64,000 nt of DNA from contig NZ_CP132334.1 of assembly GCF_030758415.1 (NCBI RefSeq), positions 868,001 to 932,000 on the forward strand. The letters are read 5' to 3'. The translations under genes and the position numbers were made by a program. Source of the stretch: Parvularcula sp. IMCC14364 (GTDB lineage Bacteria > Pseudomonadota > Alphaproteobacteria > Caulobacterales > Parvularculaceae). Of the stretch, positions 16,862-23,663 are shown in pieces. The notes beneath the pieces were generated by a model, which worked only from the letters and a program-made list of their open reading frames with translations, was not told where the DNA came from and searched no databases. Numbering within the stretch: the first letter of the stretch is position 1; each line of letters starts with the position of its first letter.

Positions 16862-17704
16862 GTGCTGACAGTTCTAGCGATTCTCATCAAATATACTCTG
16901 TATGCCAGTGCGCTGTTCCTGATCGGGCTCAGCCTGCATCGGGTGTTTCTGATTGAGAATGTATCGAAAAAGAAAACGGGCTTATTGGCGCCAGTCGGCG
17001 GGATTTTTCTCGGGGCTGTTGTCCTGAAACTGCTGATTGCCAATGCGCAGTTGGCAGGATCTCTGTCAGGGGCATTTTCAGGAGATACTTTCAAATGGGT
17101 CTGGCGACCTCATGCTATCCAGACCTATTTGTTTGTGGGTGCGCTCGGTGCAGTTGCAGCCTACAGGGTTTTTAATTGGCGTGCTGGCCTTGTTATTGCT
17201 CCTGCAGGCATTGCTCTTGGTTTTGGGATGGCAGGACATATTCAGGGTATCGAGGCGCCAGCCATTTGGGTGCCGTTTGTGGCGATCCATGTGTTGATTG
17301 CGGGGTTCTGGCTTGTTGCGCCCCTAACCCTTTATCCAGCTGCGGCCGTGCCCATCAGCGAGCTACAGCAGCGAACAGCACGCTTCAGTTCCCTCGCGAT
17401 CAAGGCAGTTCCACTATTGTTTGTGACCGGCGTTCTGGTGTTGTGGCAATTGCTGGAGGGGCTGGGCCAGATGGTGTCCACGCCCTATGGGCGTCTGTTG
17501 ACCTTTAAGCTCGTCGCGGCGGTTGTCTTACTGGGGCTTGGCGCCATCAACAAATTTTGGGTTTCTGAACAGCTGGCACAGAAACCGACATCAGGCCTCA
17601 TCACGCTGAAGCGAACATTGGTGGGAGAGGCCATTTTATTTGCAAGTGTCCTGCTCATTCTGACCCTAGCCACCACCATTACTGGGCCGGGGCACACCGG
17701 ATAG
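16862..17704 (+). CDS. copD: Copper resistance membrane protein CopD
   Basis: A protein of about 280 residues with eight or so TM segments and the CopD domain in the C-terminal half (FSSLAIKAVPLLFVTGVLVL, GRLLTFKLVAAVVLLGLGAI, NKFWVSEQL). I place the start at GTG 16862, just before the first TM segment; an ATG at 16808 in frame overlaps copC. Known CopC/CopD pairs move copper across the inner membrane. Here CopD may instead serve copper supply or sensing beside an export pump. Confidence 0.88.
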   Translation: MLTVLAILIKYTLYASALFLIGLSLHRVFLIENVSKKKTGLLAPVGGIFLGAVVLKLLIANAQLAGSLSGAFSGDTFKWVWRPHAIQTYLFVGALGAVAAYRVFNWRAGLVIAPAGIALGFGMAGHIQGIEAPAIWVPFVAIHVLIAGFWLVAPLTLYPAAAVPISELQQRTARFSSLAIKAVPLLFVTGVLVLWQLLEGLGQMVSTPYGRLLTFKLVAAVVLLGLGAINKFWVSEQLAQKPTSGLITLKRTLVGEAILFASVLLILTLATTITGPGHTG

Positions 17705-17747
17705 TGTCAGTCCTGGAAACGGGCATGACAGATATAACAGGAGATAA

Positions 17748-18233
17748 ATGATGAAAAAATTGATGACGAGGGTTTGTATAACAATATCTGTACTGATTTT
17801 GTCCTTATCAGGCGTCATGGCGTCAGACTCAGGTGATGCAGCGATCACATCGATTATTTCTGAAATCGAGTATGGCTGGGAAAACGGGGACGGGACCCCC
17901 TTTAGAGAACATTTTCTCGACTTTGAGGGCGCCCGTTATATCGAGTCTGGCGGGCAAAATGAGGGGCTCGATGATCTGGTCTTGAACCATGTAGAACCTG
18001 AAAAAGGGGCGATCCCGGACCTTCAGCTCGATTTCTCCGATTTAGAAATTCACTATGAAGGTGAAGACTTTGCCTGGGCCGTTGTGGACACCAGGATTAA
18101 AGGCACCATCGTGAAATCCGGGCGCGTGCTCGATAAAGCGGGTCGGCAGACATTCCTGTTTCGCCGGGTAGAAGGGGCCTGGAAAGTCGTCCATACCCAT
18201 TCTTCTTCACGCGACTACAATCCTAAAAAGTAA
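17748..18233 (+). CDS. Secreted SnoaL/NTF2-like protein
   Basis: A 161-residue protein with a signal peptide (residues 1-25, ending GVMA) and an NTF2-like alpha+beta domain: [20 protein letters not shown], a central beta region and a terminal [18 protein letters not shown], which is the typical DUF4440/SnoaL-like ending. No catalytic residues can be assigned. Genes of this type recur in copper operons with CopC/CopD. It lies 44 bases after copD and 14 before the CsoR gene, so it belongs to the same operon. Confidence 0.78.
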   Translation: MMKKLMTRVCITISVLILSLSGVMASDSGDAAITSIISEIEYGWENGDGTPFREHFLDFEGARYIESGGQNEGLDDLVLNHVEPEKGAIPDLQLDFSDLEIHYEGEDFAWAVVDTRIKGTIVKSGRVLDKAGRQTFLFRRVEGAWKVVHTHSSSRDYNPKK

Positions 18234-18246
18234 ACGGAGCAACTGC

Positions 18247-18516
18247 ATGTCAAAATCGGAGGCGACCATCAAACGACTGCGGCGTATCGAAGGACAGGTG
18301 CGCGGTGTCATCAAGATGCTGGAAGAGGACCGCTATTGTATTGATGTCTTGCATCAAATGCAGGCAGTCAAGTCAGCGGTGGCACGGGCGGAAAGTGAAA
18401 TCCTGAAAGATCATGCCGCAACTTGCGTAGAAGGGGCGATCAATTCCGGCAGTAAAAAACATCAGCGTGAGAAAGTCTCTGAGCTGATCGATCTGTTTGA
18501 TAAACTTAAAAGGTAG
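18247..18516 (+). CDS. csoR: Copper-sensing repressor CsoR
   Basis: An 89-residue all-helical repressor. The Cu(I) ligand set is complete: Cys31 in RYCIDVLHQ and His56 with Cys60 in DHAATC, at the same spacing as C-H-C of M. tuberculosis CsoR. KRLRRIEGQVRGVIKMLEED is the conserved DNA-contact helix. Copper binding should release it from the three dyads at 9252, 16443 and 20381. It is encoded within the operon behind operator 2, so it is probably autoregulated. Confidence 0.93.
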   Translation: MSKSEATIKRLRRIEGQVRGVIKMLEEDRYCIDVLHQMQAVKSAVARAESEILKDHAATCVEGAINSGSKKHQREKVSELIDLFDKLKR

Positions 18517-18522
18517 GATCGC

Positions 18523-19251
18523 ATGAACAGGGCACTCTTTAACAGGCGGGCAAGACAACTTCATCTCTGGCTCGGGCTTGCCATCGGGGCGCAAGTTGGT
18601 CTGTGGCTGATTTCCGGCCTCTTCATGACCTGGTTTCCGATTGAAGAGGTGCGGGGGGAACATTTGCGCACTGAGATGGAGCCTGCCGCGTTTACAAATA
18701 TAAGTGACTTACTGACCCCTGATGCGATCCTTGAGAAAAGTGAAGTAGCCGCAGACAGTCTTTCTTTGCACTTTCTATTGGAGAAGCCGGTCTGGCGCGT
18801 CAGCGGGGACGGCAAACGCAAGCTGGTTGACGCAACAACAGGCGACATCATCTCGCCTTTGTCTGAGGAGATGGCGATCGGCCTCGCACAATCCTCGTAC
18901 AGTGGCGAAGGGGCGATTGTCTCAAGCACATTCCTCACTGAACCACCACGAGAATATGGCAGGCCGGGGCCCGTCTGGAAAGTTAACTTCGGGCCAGATC
19001 ACGCAGCAAGCTTCTATGTAGATGCGTCAATGGGCGAAGTACGTGCCGTACGGACCACCTTATGGCGGGTCTTTGACTTCATGTGGGGGCTGCACATTAT
19101 GGACTGGTCTACCCGTGAGAACTTCAATTCCTGGTGGATCAAAATGACGGCCTCGCTGGCGATTGTATTTTTCTTTGCTGGGCTATGTCTTTCCATTCTT
19201 CGGGTGATGAGCTGGATCGGACAGAAGAGCCGACGCACACCAGCGCCATAG
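18523..19251 (+). CDS. PepSY-domain membrane protein
   Basis: A 242-residue protein with a TM segment near residues 15-36 (LHLWLGLAIGAQVGLWLISG), a periplasmic region with two PepSY-like parts (LVDATTGDIISPL, VWKVNFGPDHAASFYVDAS) and a second TM segment near 205-228. WGLHIMDWSTRENFNSWW is characteristic of PepSY-associated TM proteins. It begins seven bases after csoR. Such proteins often accompany metal or reductase systems, but the exact role is not known; copper induction is inferred from the operon. Confidence 0.78.
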   Translation: MNRALFNRRARQLHLWLGLAIGAQVGLWLISGLFMTWFPIEEVRGEHLRTEMEPAAFTNISDLLTPDAILEKSEVAADSLSLHFLLEKPVWRVSGDGKRKLVDATTGDIISPLSEEMAIGLAQSSYSGEGAIVSSTFLTEPPREYGRPGPVWKVNFGPDHAASFYVDASMGEVRAVRTTLWRVFDFMWGLHIMDWSTRENFNSWWIKMTASLAIVFFFAGLCLSILRVMSWIGQKSRRTPAP

Positions 19252-19283
19252 AGGTATAGTAATCTAATGAAAGAAGCCAGTTA

Positions 19284-20342
19284 ATGGACAGTCTTTTTTT
19301 TAGAGTATCACCGAAAGACCCCCTGTTTGAAGCCAATTACCTGACCAGTGTGCGCTGGGGCCTTGCCGGGGCAGTCATGATTGCCCATGCCTGGGAGGTC
19401 AATGACGGGATTGACCCCCTGGGGGTCTATAACTGGCAAGCAAGTGATCTTGCCGTAAACGGATTTTTTATCCTGTCGGGTATGCTGATCGCGAAGAGCC
19501 TGGCGACCCGGCGGCATCTGGGAGACTATTTCAAATCTCGCTTCCTGAGACTGTTCCCGGCTCTGGCTCTTGTGGTGATTGCGAGCCTGTTGTTTTTTGG
19601 GCCGGTTTTTTCACCAGCAAGCGAGGGAGCTTTTCTGAAAGACTCCCAAGCCTGGGCTTATGTGACCCGTATCTTCGGGTTGATGGACCCCAGAGGAGAG
19701 GTGGCAGGTGCTTTTTCAGGTAACTCTGAACCACATTTAAACGCCCCCTTATGGACCATCCGGTTTGAGGTATTTTGCTACATTCTGGTTGGTGCAGCGT
19801 TTGCGATGGGTCTCCTGAAAAACCGGCTGGTAGTGCTCGGGATGTTTCTCGTTTTCTCCCTGATCAGTATGACGCGCTTTATGCCTGAGCATTCTTTTTT
19901 ATCTCTGGCGGGCTATGATTTCTTTCGCCTGACTTCGGCCTTTTTGCTCGGCGTTTTACTCTTTTACGTGCCTGAGTTGAGGCGGCCACGATTGATGATC
20001 GTATTGATATGTGCGGTATTATTTCTGTTGTTTGGGCGGTTATGGTTCAGTGAAATTTTCGCCAATGTCTTCCTTGCCTTGGGTATTCTATATGCTGGTT
20101 TTTATGGTCGCCATATTCCCTCGCTCGCCAAATTGCCGGATTATTCCTATGGCATTTATATCTGGCATTATCCGATCCTGCAGGCGCTGGAATATTCTGT
20201 TCCGTCACTTCAATCCTGGCAGCTGTTGGTGGTGGCGACACCACTTGTATTGATTTGCTCAGGTTTGTCCTGGCATTTTGCGGAAAAGCCTGCCCTTGGT
20301 TTGAAAAACAAAAAGTTTCTGAATGTTCCGAAAAGACTTTGA
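19284..20342 (+). CDS. Acyltransferase family 3 membrane protein
   Basis: A 352-residue protein with about ten TM segments. LTSVRWGLAGAVMIAHAWEV, SDLAVNGFFILSGMLIAKSL and YFKSRFLRLFPALALVV are the standard opening motifs of acyltransferase_3 (OafA/NodX type), with the conserved His in MIAHAW and the Arg cluster after TM3. It would acylate a surface sugar or lipid. It is at the end of the operon behind operator 2, 32 bases after the PepSY gene, which suggests envelope modification under copper stress, an inference from position. Confidence 0.85.
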   Translation: MDSLFFRVSPKDPLFEANYLTSVRWGLAGAVMIAHAWEVNDGIDPLGVYNWQASDLAVNGFFILSGMLIAKSLATRRHLGDYFKSRFLRLFPALALVVIASLLFFGPVFSPASEGAFLKDSQAWAYVTRIFGLMDPRGEVAGAFSGNSEPHLNAPLWTIRFEVFCYILVGAAFAMGLLKNRLVVLGMFLVFSLISMTRFMPEHSFLSLAGYDFFRLTSAFLLGVLLFYVPELRRPRLMIVLICAVLFLLFGRLWFSEIFANVFLALGILYAGFYGRHIPSLAKLPDYSYGIYIWHYPILQALEYSVPSLQSWQLLVVATPLVLICSGLSWHFAEKPALGLKNKKFLNVPKRL

Positions 20343-20380
20343 GTGCATTTTCGACGTGCCGCCTGCTGGGTAGGTAAGCC

Positions 20381-20413
20381 ATTGATATATACCCTAGGGG
20401 GGTATATATCAAT
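20381..20413. promoter_or_regulatory. CsoR-type operator 3 over a promoter
   Basis: A 33-base dyad with perfect 14-base arms (ATTGATATATACCC and its complement) around TAGGG. TTGATA at 20382-20387 and TATATC at 20405-20410 form a promoter with a 17-base spacer. The start codon at 20455 follows 41 bases downstream, the same geometry as operator 2. Confidence 0.83.
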
Positions 20414-20454
20414 ATCCTGTTCACTTAGGTTGAACTATCGATAAGGAGTCGCAA

Positions 20455-21186
20455 ATGGCAACGGCCACATTGTATCGGATAGTCACGGATGACCACACAT
20501 GTCCGTTTGGGTTGAAGGCAAAGTCCTTACTGCAACGTCGCGGCTATGACGTTGAAGATCATCTCCTGAGTGACCGTGCGGCACAGGACGCGTTTAAACA
20601 AGAGCATGATGTTCAGACGACACCGCAGATCTTTATCTCTGGTGATCGGGTAGGGGGTTACGATGATCTACGTCAGTTCTTGGGCATCAAAGCAAAGGGT
20701 AAAGACGAAAAGACCTACGCACCGATCATCGCAATTTTTAGTGTTGCAGGGTTGATGTCACTGGCAGTTGCCTGGATGGCCTATGGGGCGTTCACGTCAT
20801 TGCGCGTTATGGAGTTATTCGTCGCGATCAGCATGTGCATCCTTGGTATCCAGAAACTGCGGGACCTCGACGGCTTCACCAATGGATTTATAGGCTATGA
20901 CTTACTGGCCAAGCGTTATATCCCTTACGCCTATATCTATCCTTTTGTTGAAGCTGGCGCGGGCATTTTGATGATTGCCGGTGGCTTTGCCGCAAAAGCT
21001 GCTGCGCCTTTTGCGTTGGTGGTGGGAAGTATTGGCGCATGGTCCGTTTACAAAGCGGTTTACATCGATAAACGGGATATCAATTGCGCCTGTGTAGGTG
21101 GCAACAGCCGGGTGCCACTGGGAGCGATTTCTTTAACTGAAAACCTGATGATGATTGGGATGTCGATCTGGATGATCGTTAAATGA
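20455..21186 (+). CDS. Glutaredoxin-MauE/DoxX fusion membrane protein
   Basis: A 243-residue protein. Residues 1-78 are a glutaredoxin fold: HTCPFGLKAKSLLQRRGYDV carries a single active-site Cys16 (CPFG, monothiol type), and QTTPQIFISGDRVGGYDDLR is the cis-Pro glutathione-binding motif. Residues 95-243 are four TM segments of MauE/DoxX type with INCACVGGNSRVPLG near the end, two Cys that could form a second redox site. ATG 20455 follows AAGGAG. A CsoR-type operator stands alone in front, so this single gene should respond to copper. It may reduce disulfides or deliver thiols for copper handling. Confidence 0.87.
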   Translation: MATATLYRIVTDDHTCPFGLKAKSLLQRRGYDVEDHLLSDRAAQDAFKQEHDVQTTPQIFISGDRVGGYDDLRQFLGIKAKGKDEKTYAPIIAIFSVAGLMSLAVAWMAYGAFTSLRVMELFVAISMCILGIQKLRDLDGFTNGFIGYDLLAKRYIPYAYIYPFVEAGAGILMIAGGFAAKAAAPFALVVGSIGAWSVYKAVYIDKRDINCACVGGNSRVPLGAISLTENLMMIGMSIWMIVK

Positions 21187-21305
21187 TTGCAGGGAAACAT
21201 AATGTTGCACTATTGTGCTTCTTCTTCTGTAAGCCTGTAGGCAGCGCCTTTCTCATAAACATCACTCAATGCCCCTGCTTCCTCAATAGCGCCATTTTCG
21301 AGGGC

Positions 21306-21587
21306 TCATTCAACAAATCTATCAGGAGCATTTCTTACACCATGAATGTTAGAACCGCTAATGCCTGAACTTTGTCTCGAATTTTCTATTCCGCCTAAAT
21401 ATGCATCTTCAAAATTTAATTCAGTAAAGCTGGCGCGTGCCATATTTGCACCACCCACGTCTGCACCTTTTAATTCTATTAATGTGAATCCGACATCGTT
21501 CAGATTCGCAATACTCATCATGACTTTCTGGCTAATTGAAAATCCTAATGCCGATCCTGACAAATCAGTGCTGATATGGTCATTCAC
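21306..21587 (-). CDS. Small pentapeptide-repeat-like protein
   Basis: A 93-codon frame starting at GTG 21587. The middle, ELKGADVGGANMARASFTEL then NFEDAYLGGIE, has the every-fifth-residue hydrophobic pattern (A/L at centre) of pentapeptide repeats, about six units. The ends show no domain. Its start overlaps the stop of the VOC pseudogene, so the two were in one transcript with the MerR gene. It could be a short remnant. About 120 bases between it and the gene ending at 21186 hold nothing clear. Confidence 0.45.
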   Translation of the reverse strand: MNDHISTDLSGSALGFSISQKVMMSIANLNDVGFTLIELKGADVGGANMARASFTELNFEDAYLGGIENSRQSSGISGSNIHGVRNAPDRFVE

Positions 21588-21958
21588 TTAAGTTGCGCCA
21601 GATGCCAGAGTACGCCTGCCGGATCCCAGAAATGGGTGACCAGTTTTGCATAGGCCGCAGGTTCAGGTGGTTTTGTCCTAGCAGCGCCAAAGGAATAATC
21701 CTTGAGCACCTGCTCGATATGACGGTGCCAGGCGGCGGCATCTTCCACATCCATATACATCATGGAATTGTCGCACCAATCTTTCTGGTAATAGCGCTGC
21801 AGATAAAAGCATCTGCCGTCAAGTTAGAGTTCGGCCAATTCTCCCTCTTCGAAGTTTACCTTCCAGCCGAGAGCCAAATAAAAATCCCGAGACTGATCAA
21901 AATCAATCGTTCCGATGAAGGTTTTGAGGTTGAGTGTATTAAGGTCAGGGGTTGTCAT
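21584..21958 (-). pseudogene. VOC/glyoxalase-family protein with an in-frame TAA
   Basis: From ATG 21958 the minus strand reads LNLKTFIGTIDFDQSRDFYL and ALGWKVNFEEGELAEL, then TAA at 21826-21824, and goes on in the same frame with LDGRCFYLQRYYQKDWCDNS, VEDAAAWHRHIEQVL and FWDPAGVLWHLAQLK before TGA. The fold order (beta-alpha-beta-beta-beta) and the DPAGVLWHL end match VOC dioxygenase-like proteins. A single change from GAA or CAA would give the stop. The start overlaps the MerR stop as ATGA. The gene is broken unless the stop is read through. Confidence 0.8.
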
Positions 21959-22338
21959 CTATTAAGGGCCTCAATGATCGGGCAGTCCGGCGTTGCGCCG
22001 CGTTCGCACTTATTTGCCAACCCGGTGAGAGTGCGTTCCATCTGTTTCAGGTCGCGGATTTTCTTGCGAATATCAGCCAGGTGATGTTCGGTGAGAGTGT
22101 AGACGTCCTTGCAGGCAGGAGGTGTTTCTTGCAGGGCGATTAGCTGTTTGACTTCGTCAATACTGAAACCAAGTTCTCGCGCCCGGCGGACAAACACCAG
22201 TCGCTTCAGATGAATTTCGTCAAACTCGCGCCGCCCGCCACCGCTGCGCGGCGGCTGTGGTACAAGGCCAGTCTTTTCATAGTAGCGGATGGTCTCAATA
22301 TTGACGCCGGATTGCTCTGATAATGCCCCGATCTGCAT
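21955..22338 (-). CDS. merR: MerR-family regulator, mercury type
   Basis: A 127-residue activator. Residues 1-40 are the winged HTH (IGALSEQSGVNIETIRYYEK). Three Cys at 76, 111 and 119 (PPACKDV, ANKCERG, PDCPII) have spacing 35 and 8, against 35 and 9 in Tn501 MerR, so Hg(II) sensing is likely, with other soft metals possible. ATG 22338 follows AGAGGA; a longer frame upstream is not needed. It is divergent from the MerT-like gene and its operator dyad lies at 22389-22403. Confidence 0.87.
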   Translation of the reverse strand: MQIGALSEQSGVNIETIRYYEKTGLVPQPPRSGGGRREFDEIHLKRLVFVRRARELGFSIDEVKQLIALQETPPACKDVYTLTEHHLADIRKKIRDLKQMERTLTGLANKCERGATPDCPIIEALNR

Positions 22339-22382
22339 GAATTCCTCTCGGTTTTGTGAGGTCGTATAGCAGGTATATTCAC

Positions 22383-22413
22383 TTGCTTCTGTAGTAACTA
22401 CAGGTTGTAGCAT
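22383..22413 (+). promoter_or_regulatory. MerR-type promoter with 19-bp spacer
   Basis: TTGCTT (22383-22388) and TAGCAT (22408-22413) are separated by 19 bases that hold the dyad CTGTAGTAACTACAG (22389-22403). The overlong spacer with a central dyad is the signature of MerR activation. The first codon of the MerT-like gene at 22420 is only seven bases from the -10 box, so the mRNA leader would be almost absent. Confidence 0.85.
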
Positions 22414-22419
22414 CCAAGC

Positions 22420-22788
22420 ATGACAGAATCAAATCAGGAACAAAACACAGGCCAGCTTGAAGGAGGCTCAACGTCGCTGACGTCTTTTGGCGCTTTGTCG
22501 GGGTTACTTGCACTAATCGGGGCATCCTGTTGTGTATTGCCACTTCTCTTGATTAATCTTGGGGTTAGTGCGGCGCTTGTTAGCCACCTTGGAGTTTTGG
22601 CCAGGTGGCAACCCTGGCTGCTGGGGCTGACGATGCTTTTGCTTATTGCCGGCCTTGTTCAGATGTTCCGAAAGGGGCGGCGGCCTGGAATGGGTCTGGT
22701 CATACTCTTTGTGGTCGCAGTCCTTATTGCCGCAGCTGCGTTCATCATGCCTTACTATGAAGCAGATATATTACGATGGGTAAGATAA
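22420..22788 (+). CDS. merT: MerT-like mercuric ion transporter
   Basis: A 122-residue membrane protein with three TM segments (about residues 24-50, 62-82 and 90-112). The vicinal Cys pair in GASCCVLPLLL in the first segment matches the Hg(II)-carrying pair of MerT. No MerP gene follows and no MerA is present in the window, so ions taken up would need another route of disposal. It begins at ATG 22420 almost on top of the MerR promoter. A copper or other soft metal role is possible. Confidence 0.82.
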   Translation: MTESNQEQNTGQLEGGSTSLTSFGALSGLLALIGASCCVLPLLLINLGVSAALVSHLGVLARWQPWLLGLTMLLLIAGLVQMFRKGRRPGMGLVILFVVAVLIAAAAFIMPYYEADILRWVR

Positions 22789-22915
22789 ACATGAATTTGT
22801 GAATTTTCGGTGTTGCAGACTGAGTTATGTTGTGTGGAGTGCGGGTTTTCTGGTTGGCTTGACCGTTATCCTAGATGGATATGGGTCGTTACCGTGAAGA
22901 CTAAGGAGGTGAAAC

Positions 22916-23305
22916 ATGTCAGAAGCGCAACGTGAGAAGGATCTGTCTCGTCGGTTGCTCCCATTCGCATTATTATGGGGCATACCAATTATCTTGCTGT
23001 GTTCAGCGAATTTCCTTGAGGAGTTTTTTTCCGCTGCGCCGATTATTCTGATTATGGCCGGGGCTTATATCTGGATGGGCGTCGGATGCATTATAAATGC
23101 AATGCAGTGCGGGAGGCTCCATTGTTATCTCGCAGGACCTGTCATGGTGCTTGGTGGCAGTTTGATCTTTGCCGTTGGGTTTGATCTGATTAGCTTCGGG
23201 CCCATACGGGTTATGCATTTGAGTTATACAACAATCGCTTTGGTCGCCCTGACATTTGTTCTGGAGTGGCTGCTCGGGGCCTATACTAAGCGGGCAAACA
23301 GCTAA
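22916..23305 (+). CDS. Four-TM membrane protein of unknown family
   Basis: A 129-residue protein with four hydrophobic segments (about residues 15-32, 38-60, 68-90 and 97-118) and few charged residues between them. LINAMQCGRLHCYLAGPVMV-like text (IINAMQCGRLHC) puts two Cys and a His at a membrane face, which may bind metal. ATG 22916 follows AGGAGG. It is next to the GDCC protein gene, and genes of this pair often neighbour mer genes. I do not recognise a named function. Confidence 0.72.
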   Translation: MSEAQREKDLSRRLLPFALLWGIPIILLCSANFLEEFFSAAPIILIMAGAYIWMGVGCIINAMQCGRLHCYLAGPVMVLGGSLIFAVGFDLISFGPIRVMHLSYTTIALVALTFVLEWLLGAYTKRANS

Positions 23306-23314
23306 GGAGTTTCT

Positions 23315-23542
23315 GTGAGTACTACTGCTTTGGACTTTGAGACGCATTCGACACTGACCTGTCCTGATTGCGGCCATCAATCGACGGACCAGATGCCGAC
23401 CGATGCCTGCCAGTTCTTCTACGATTGCAAGGGCTGCGGCGTGGTTCTGCGTGCCAGGAAAGGCGATTGCTGTGTTTACTGCTCATACGGCGATGTCAAA
23501 TGCCCTCCGATCCAGCTTGGGGATGATTGCTGCGGGGGATAA
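23315..23542 (+). CDS. GDCCVxC-motif zinc-ribbon-like protein
   Basis: A 75-residue protein starting at GTG 23315 behind AAGGAG. It has two Cys clusters, TCPDCGHQS and YDCKGCGVVL, then the family hallmark GDCCVYCSYGDVKCPPIQ and a DDCCGG tail, eleven Cys in all. This small family (GDCCVxC domain) commonly sits beside mercury or other metal genes. It probably binds soft metal ions in the cytoplasm. It lies ten bases after the four-TM gene. Confidence 0.83.
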   Translation: MSTTALDFETHSTLTCPDCGHQSTDQMPTDACQFFYDCKGCGVVLRARKGDCCVYCSYGDVKCPPIQLGDDCCGG

Positions 23543-23663
23543 CCTTGGGTGAGCGAAACATCACTTTTGAAGCTGTCACCGAATGTTGTCATCCTGGCAA
23601 GGGCCTGTTTGCGCCTCGTTCATAGAGCGCAGAATAACGGCCTGACTATTTGGGCTGCAAGCG

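Noticed and set aside
21593-22084. 163-codon plus-strand frame
   Set aside because: It lies antisense to the VOC pseudogene and the MerR gene, both with clear family motifs.
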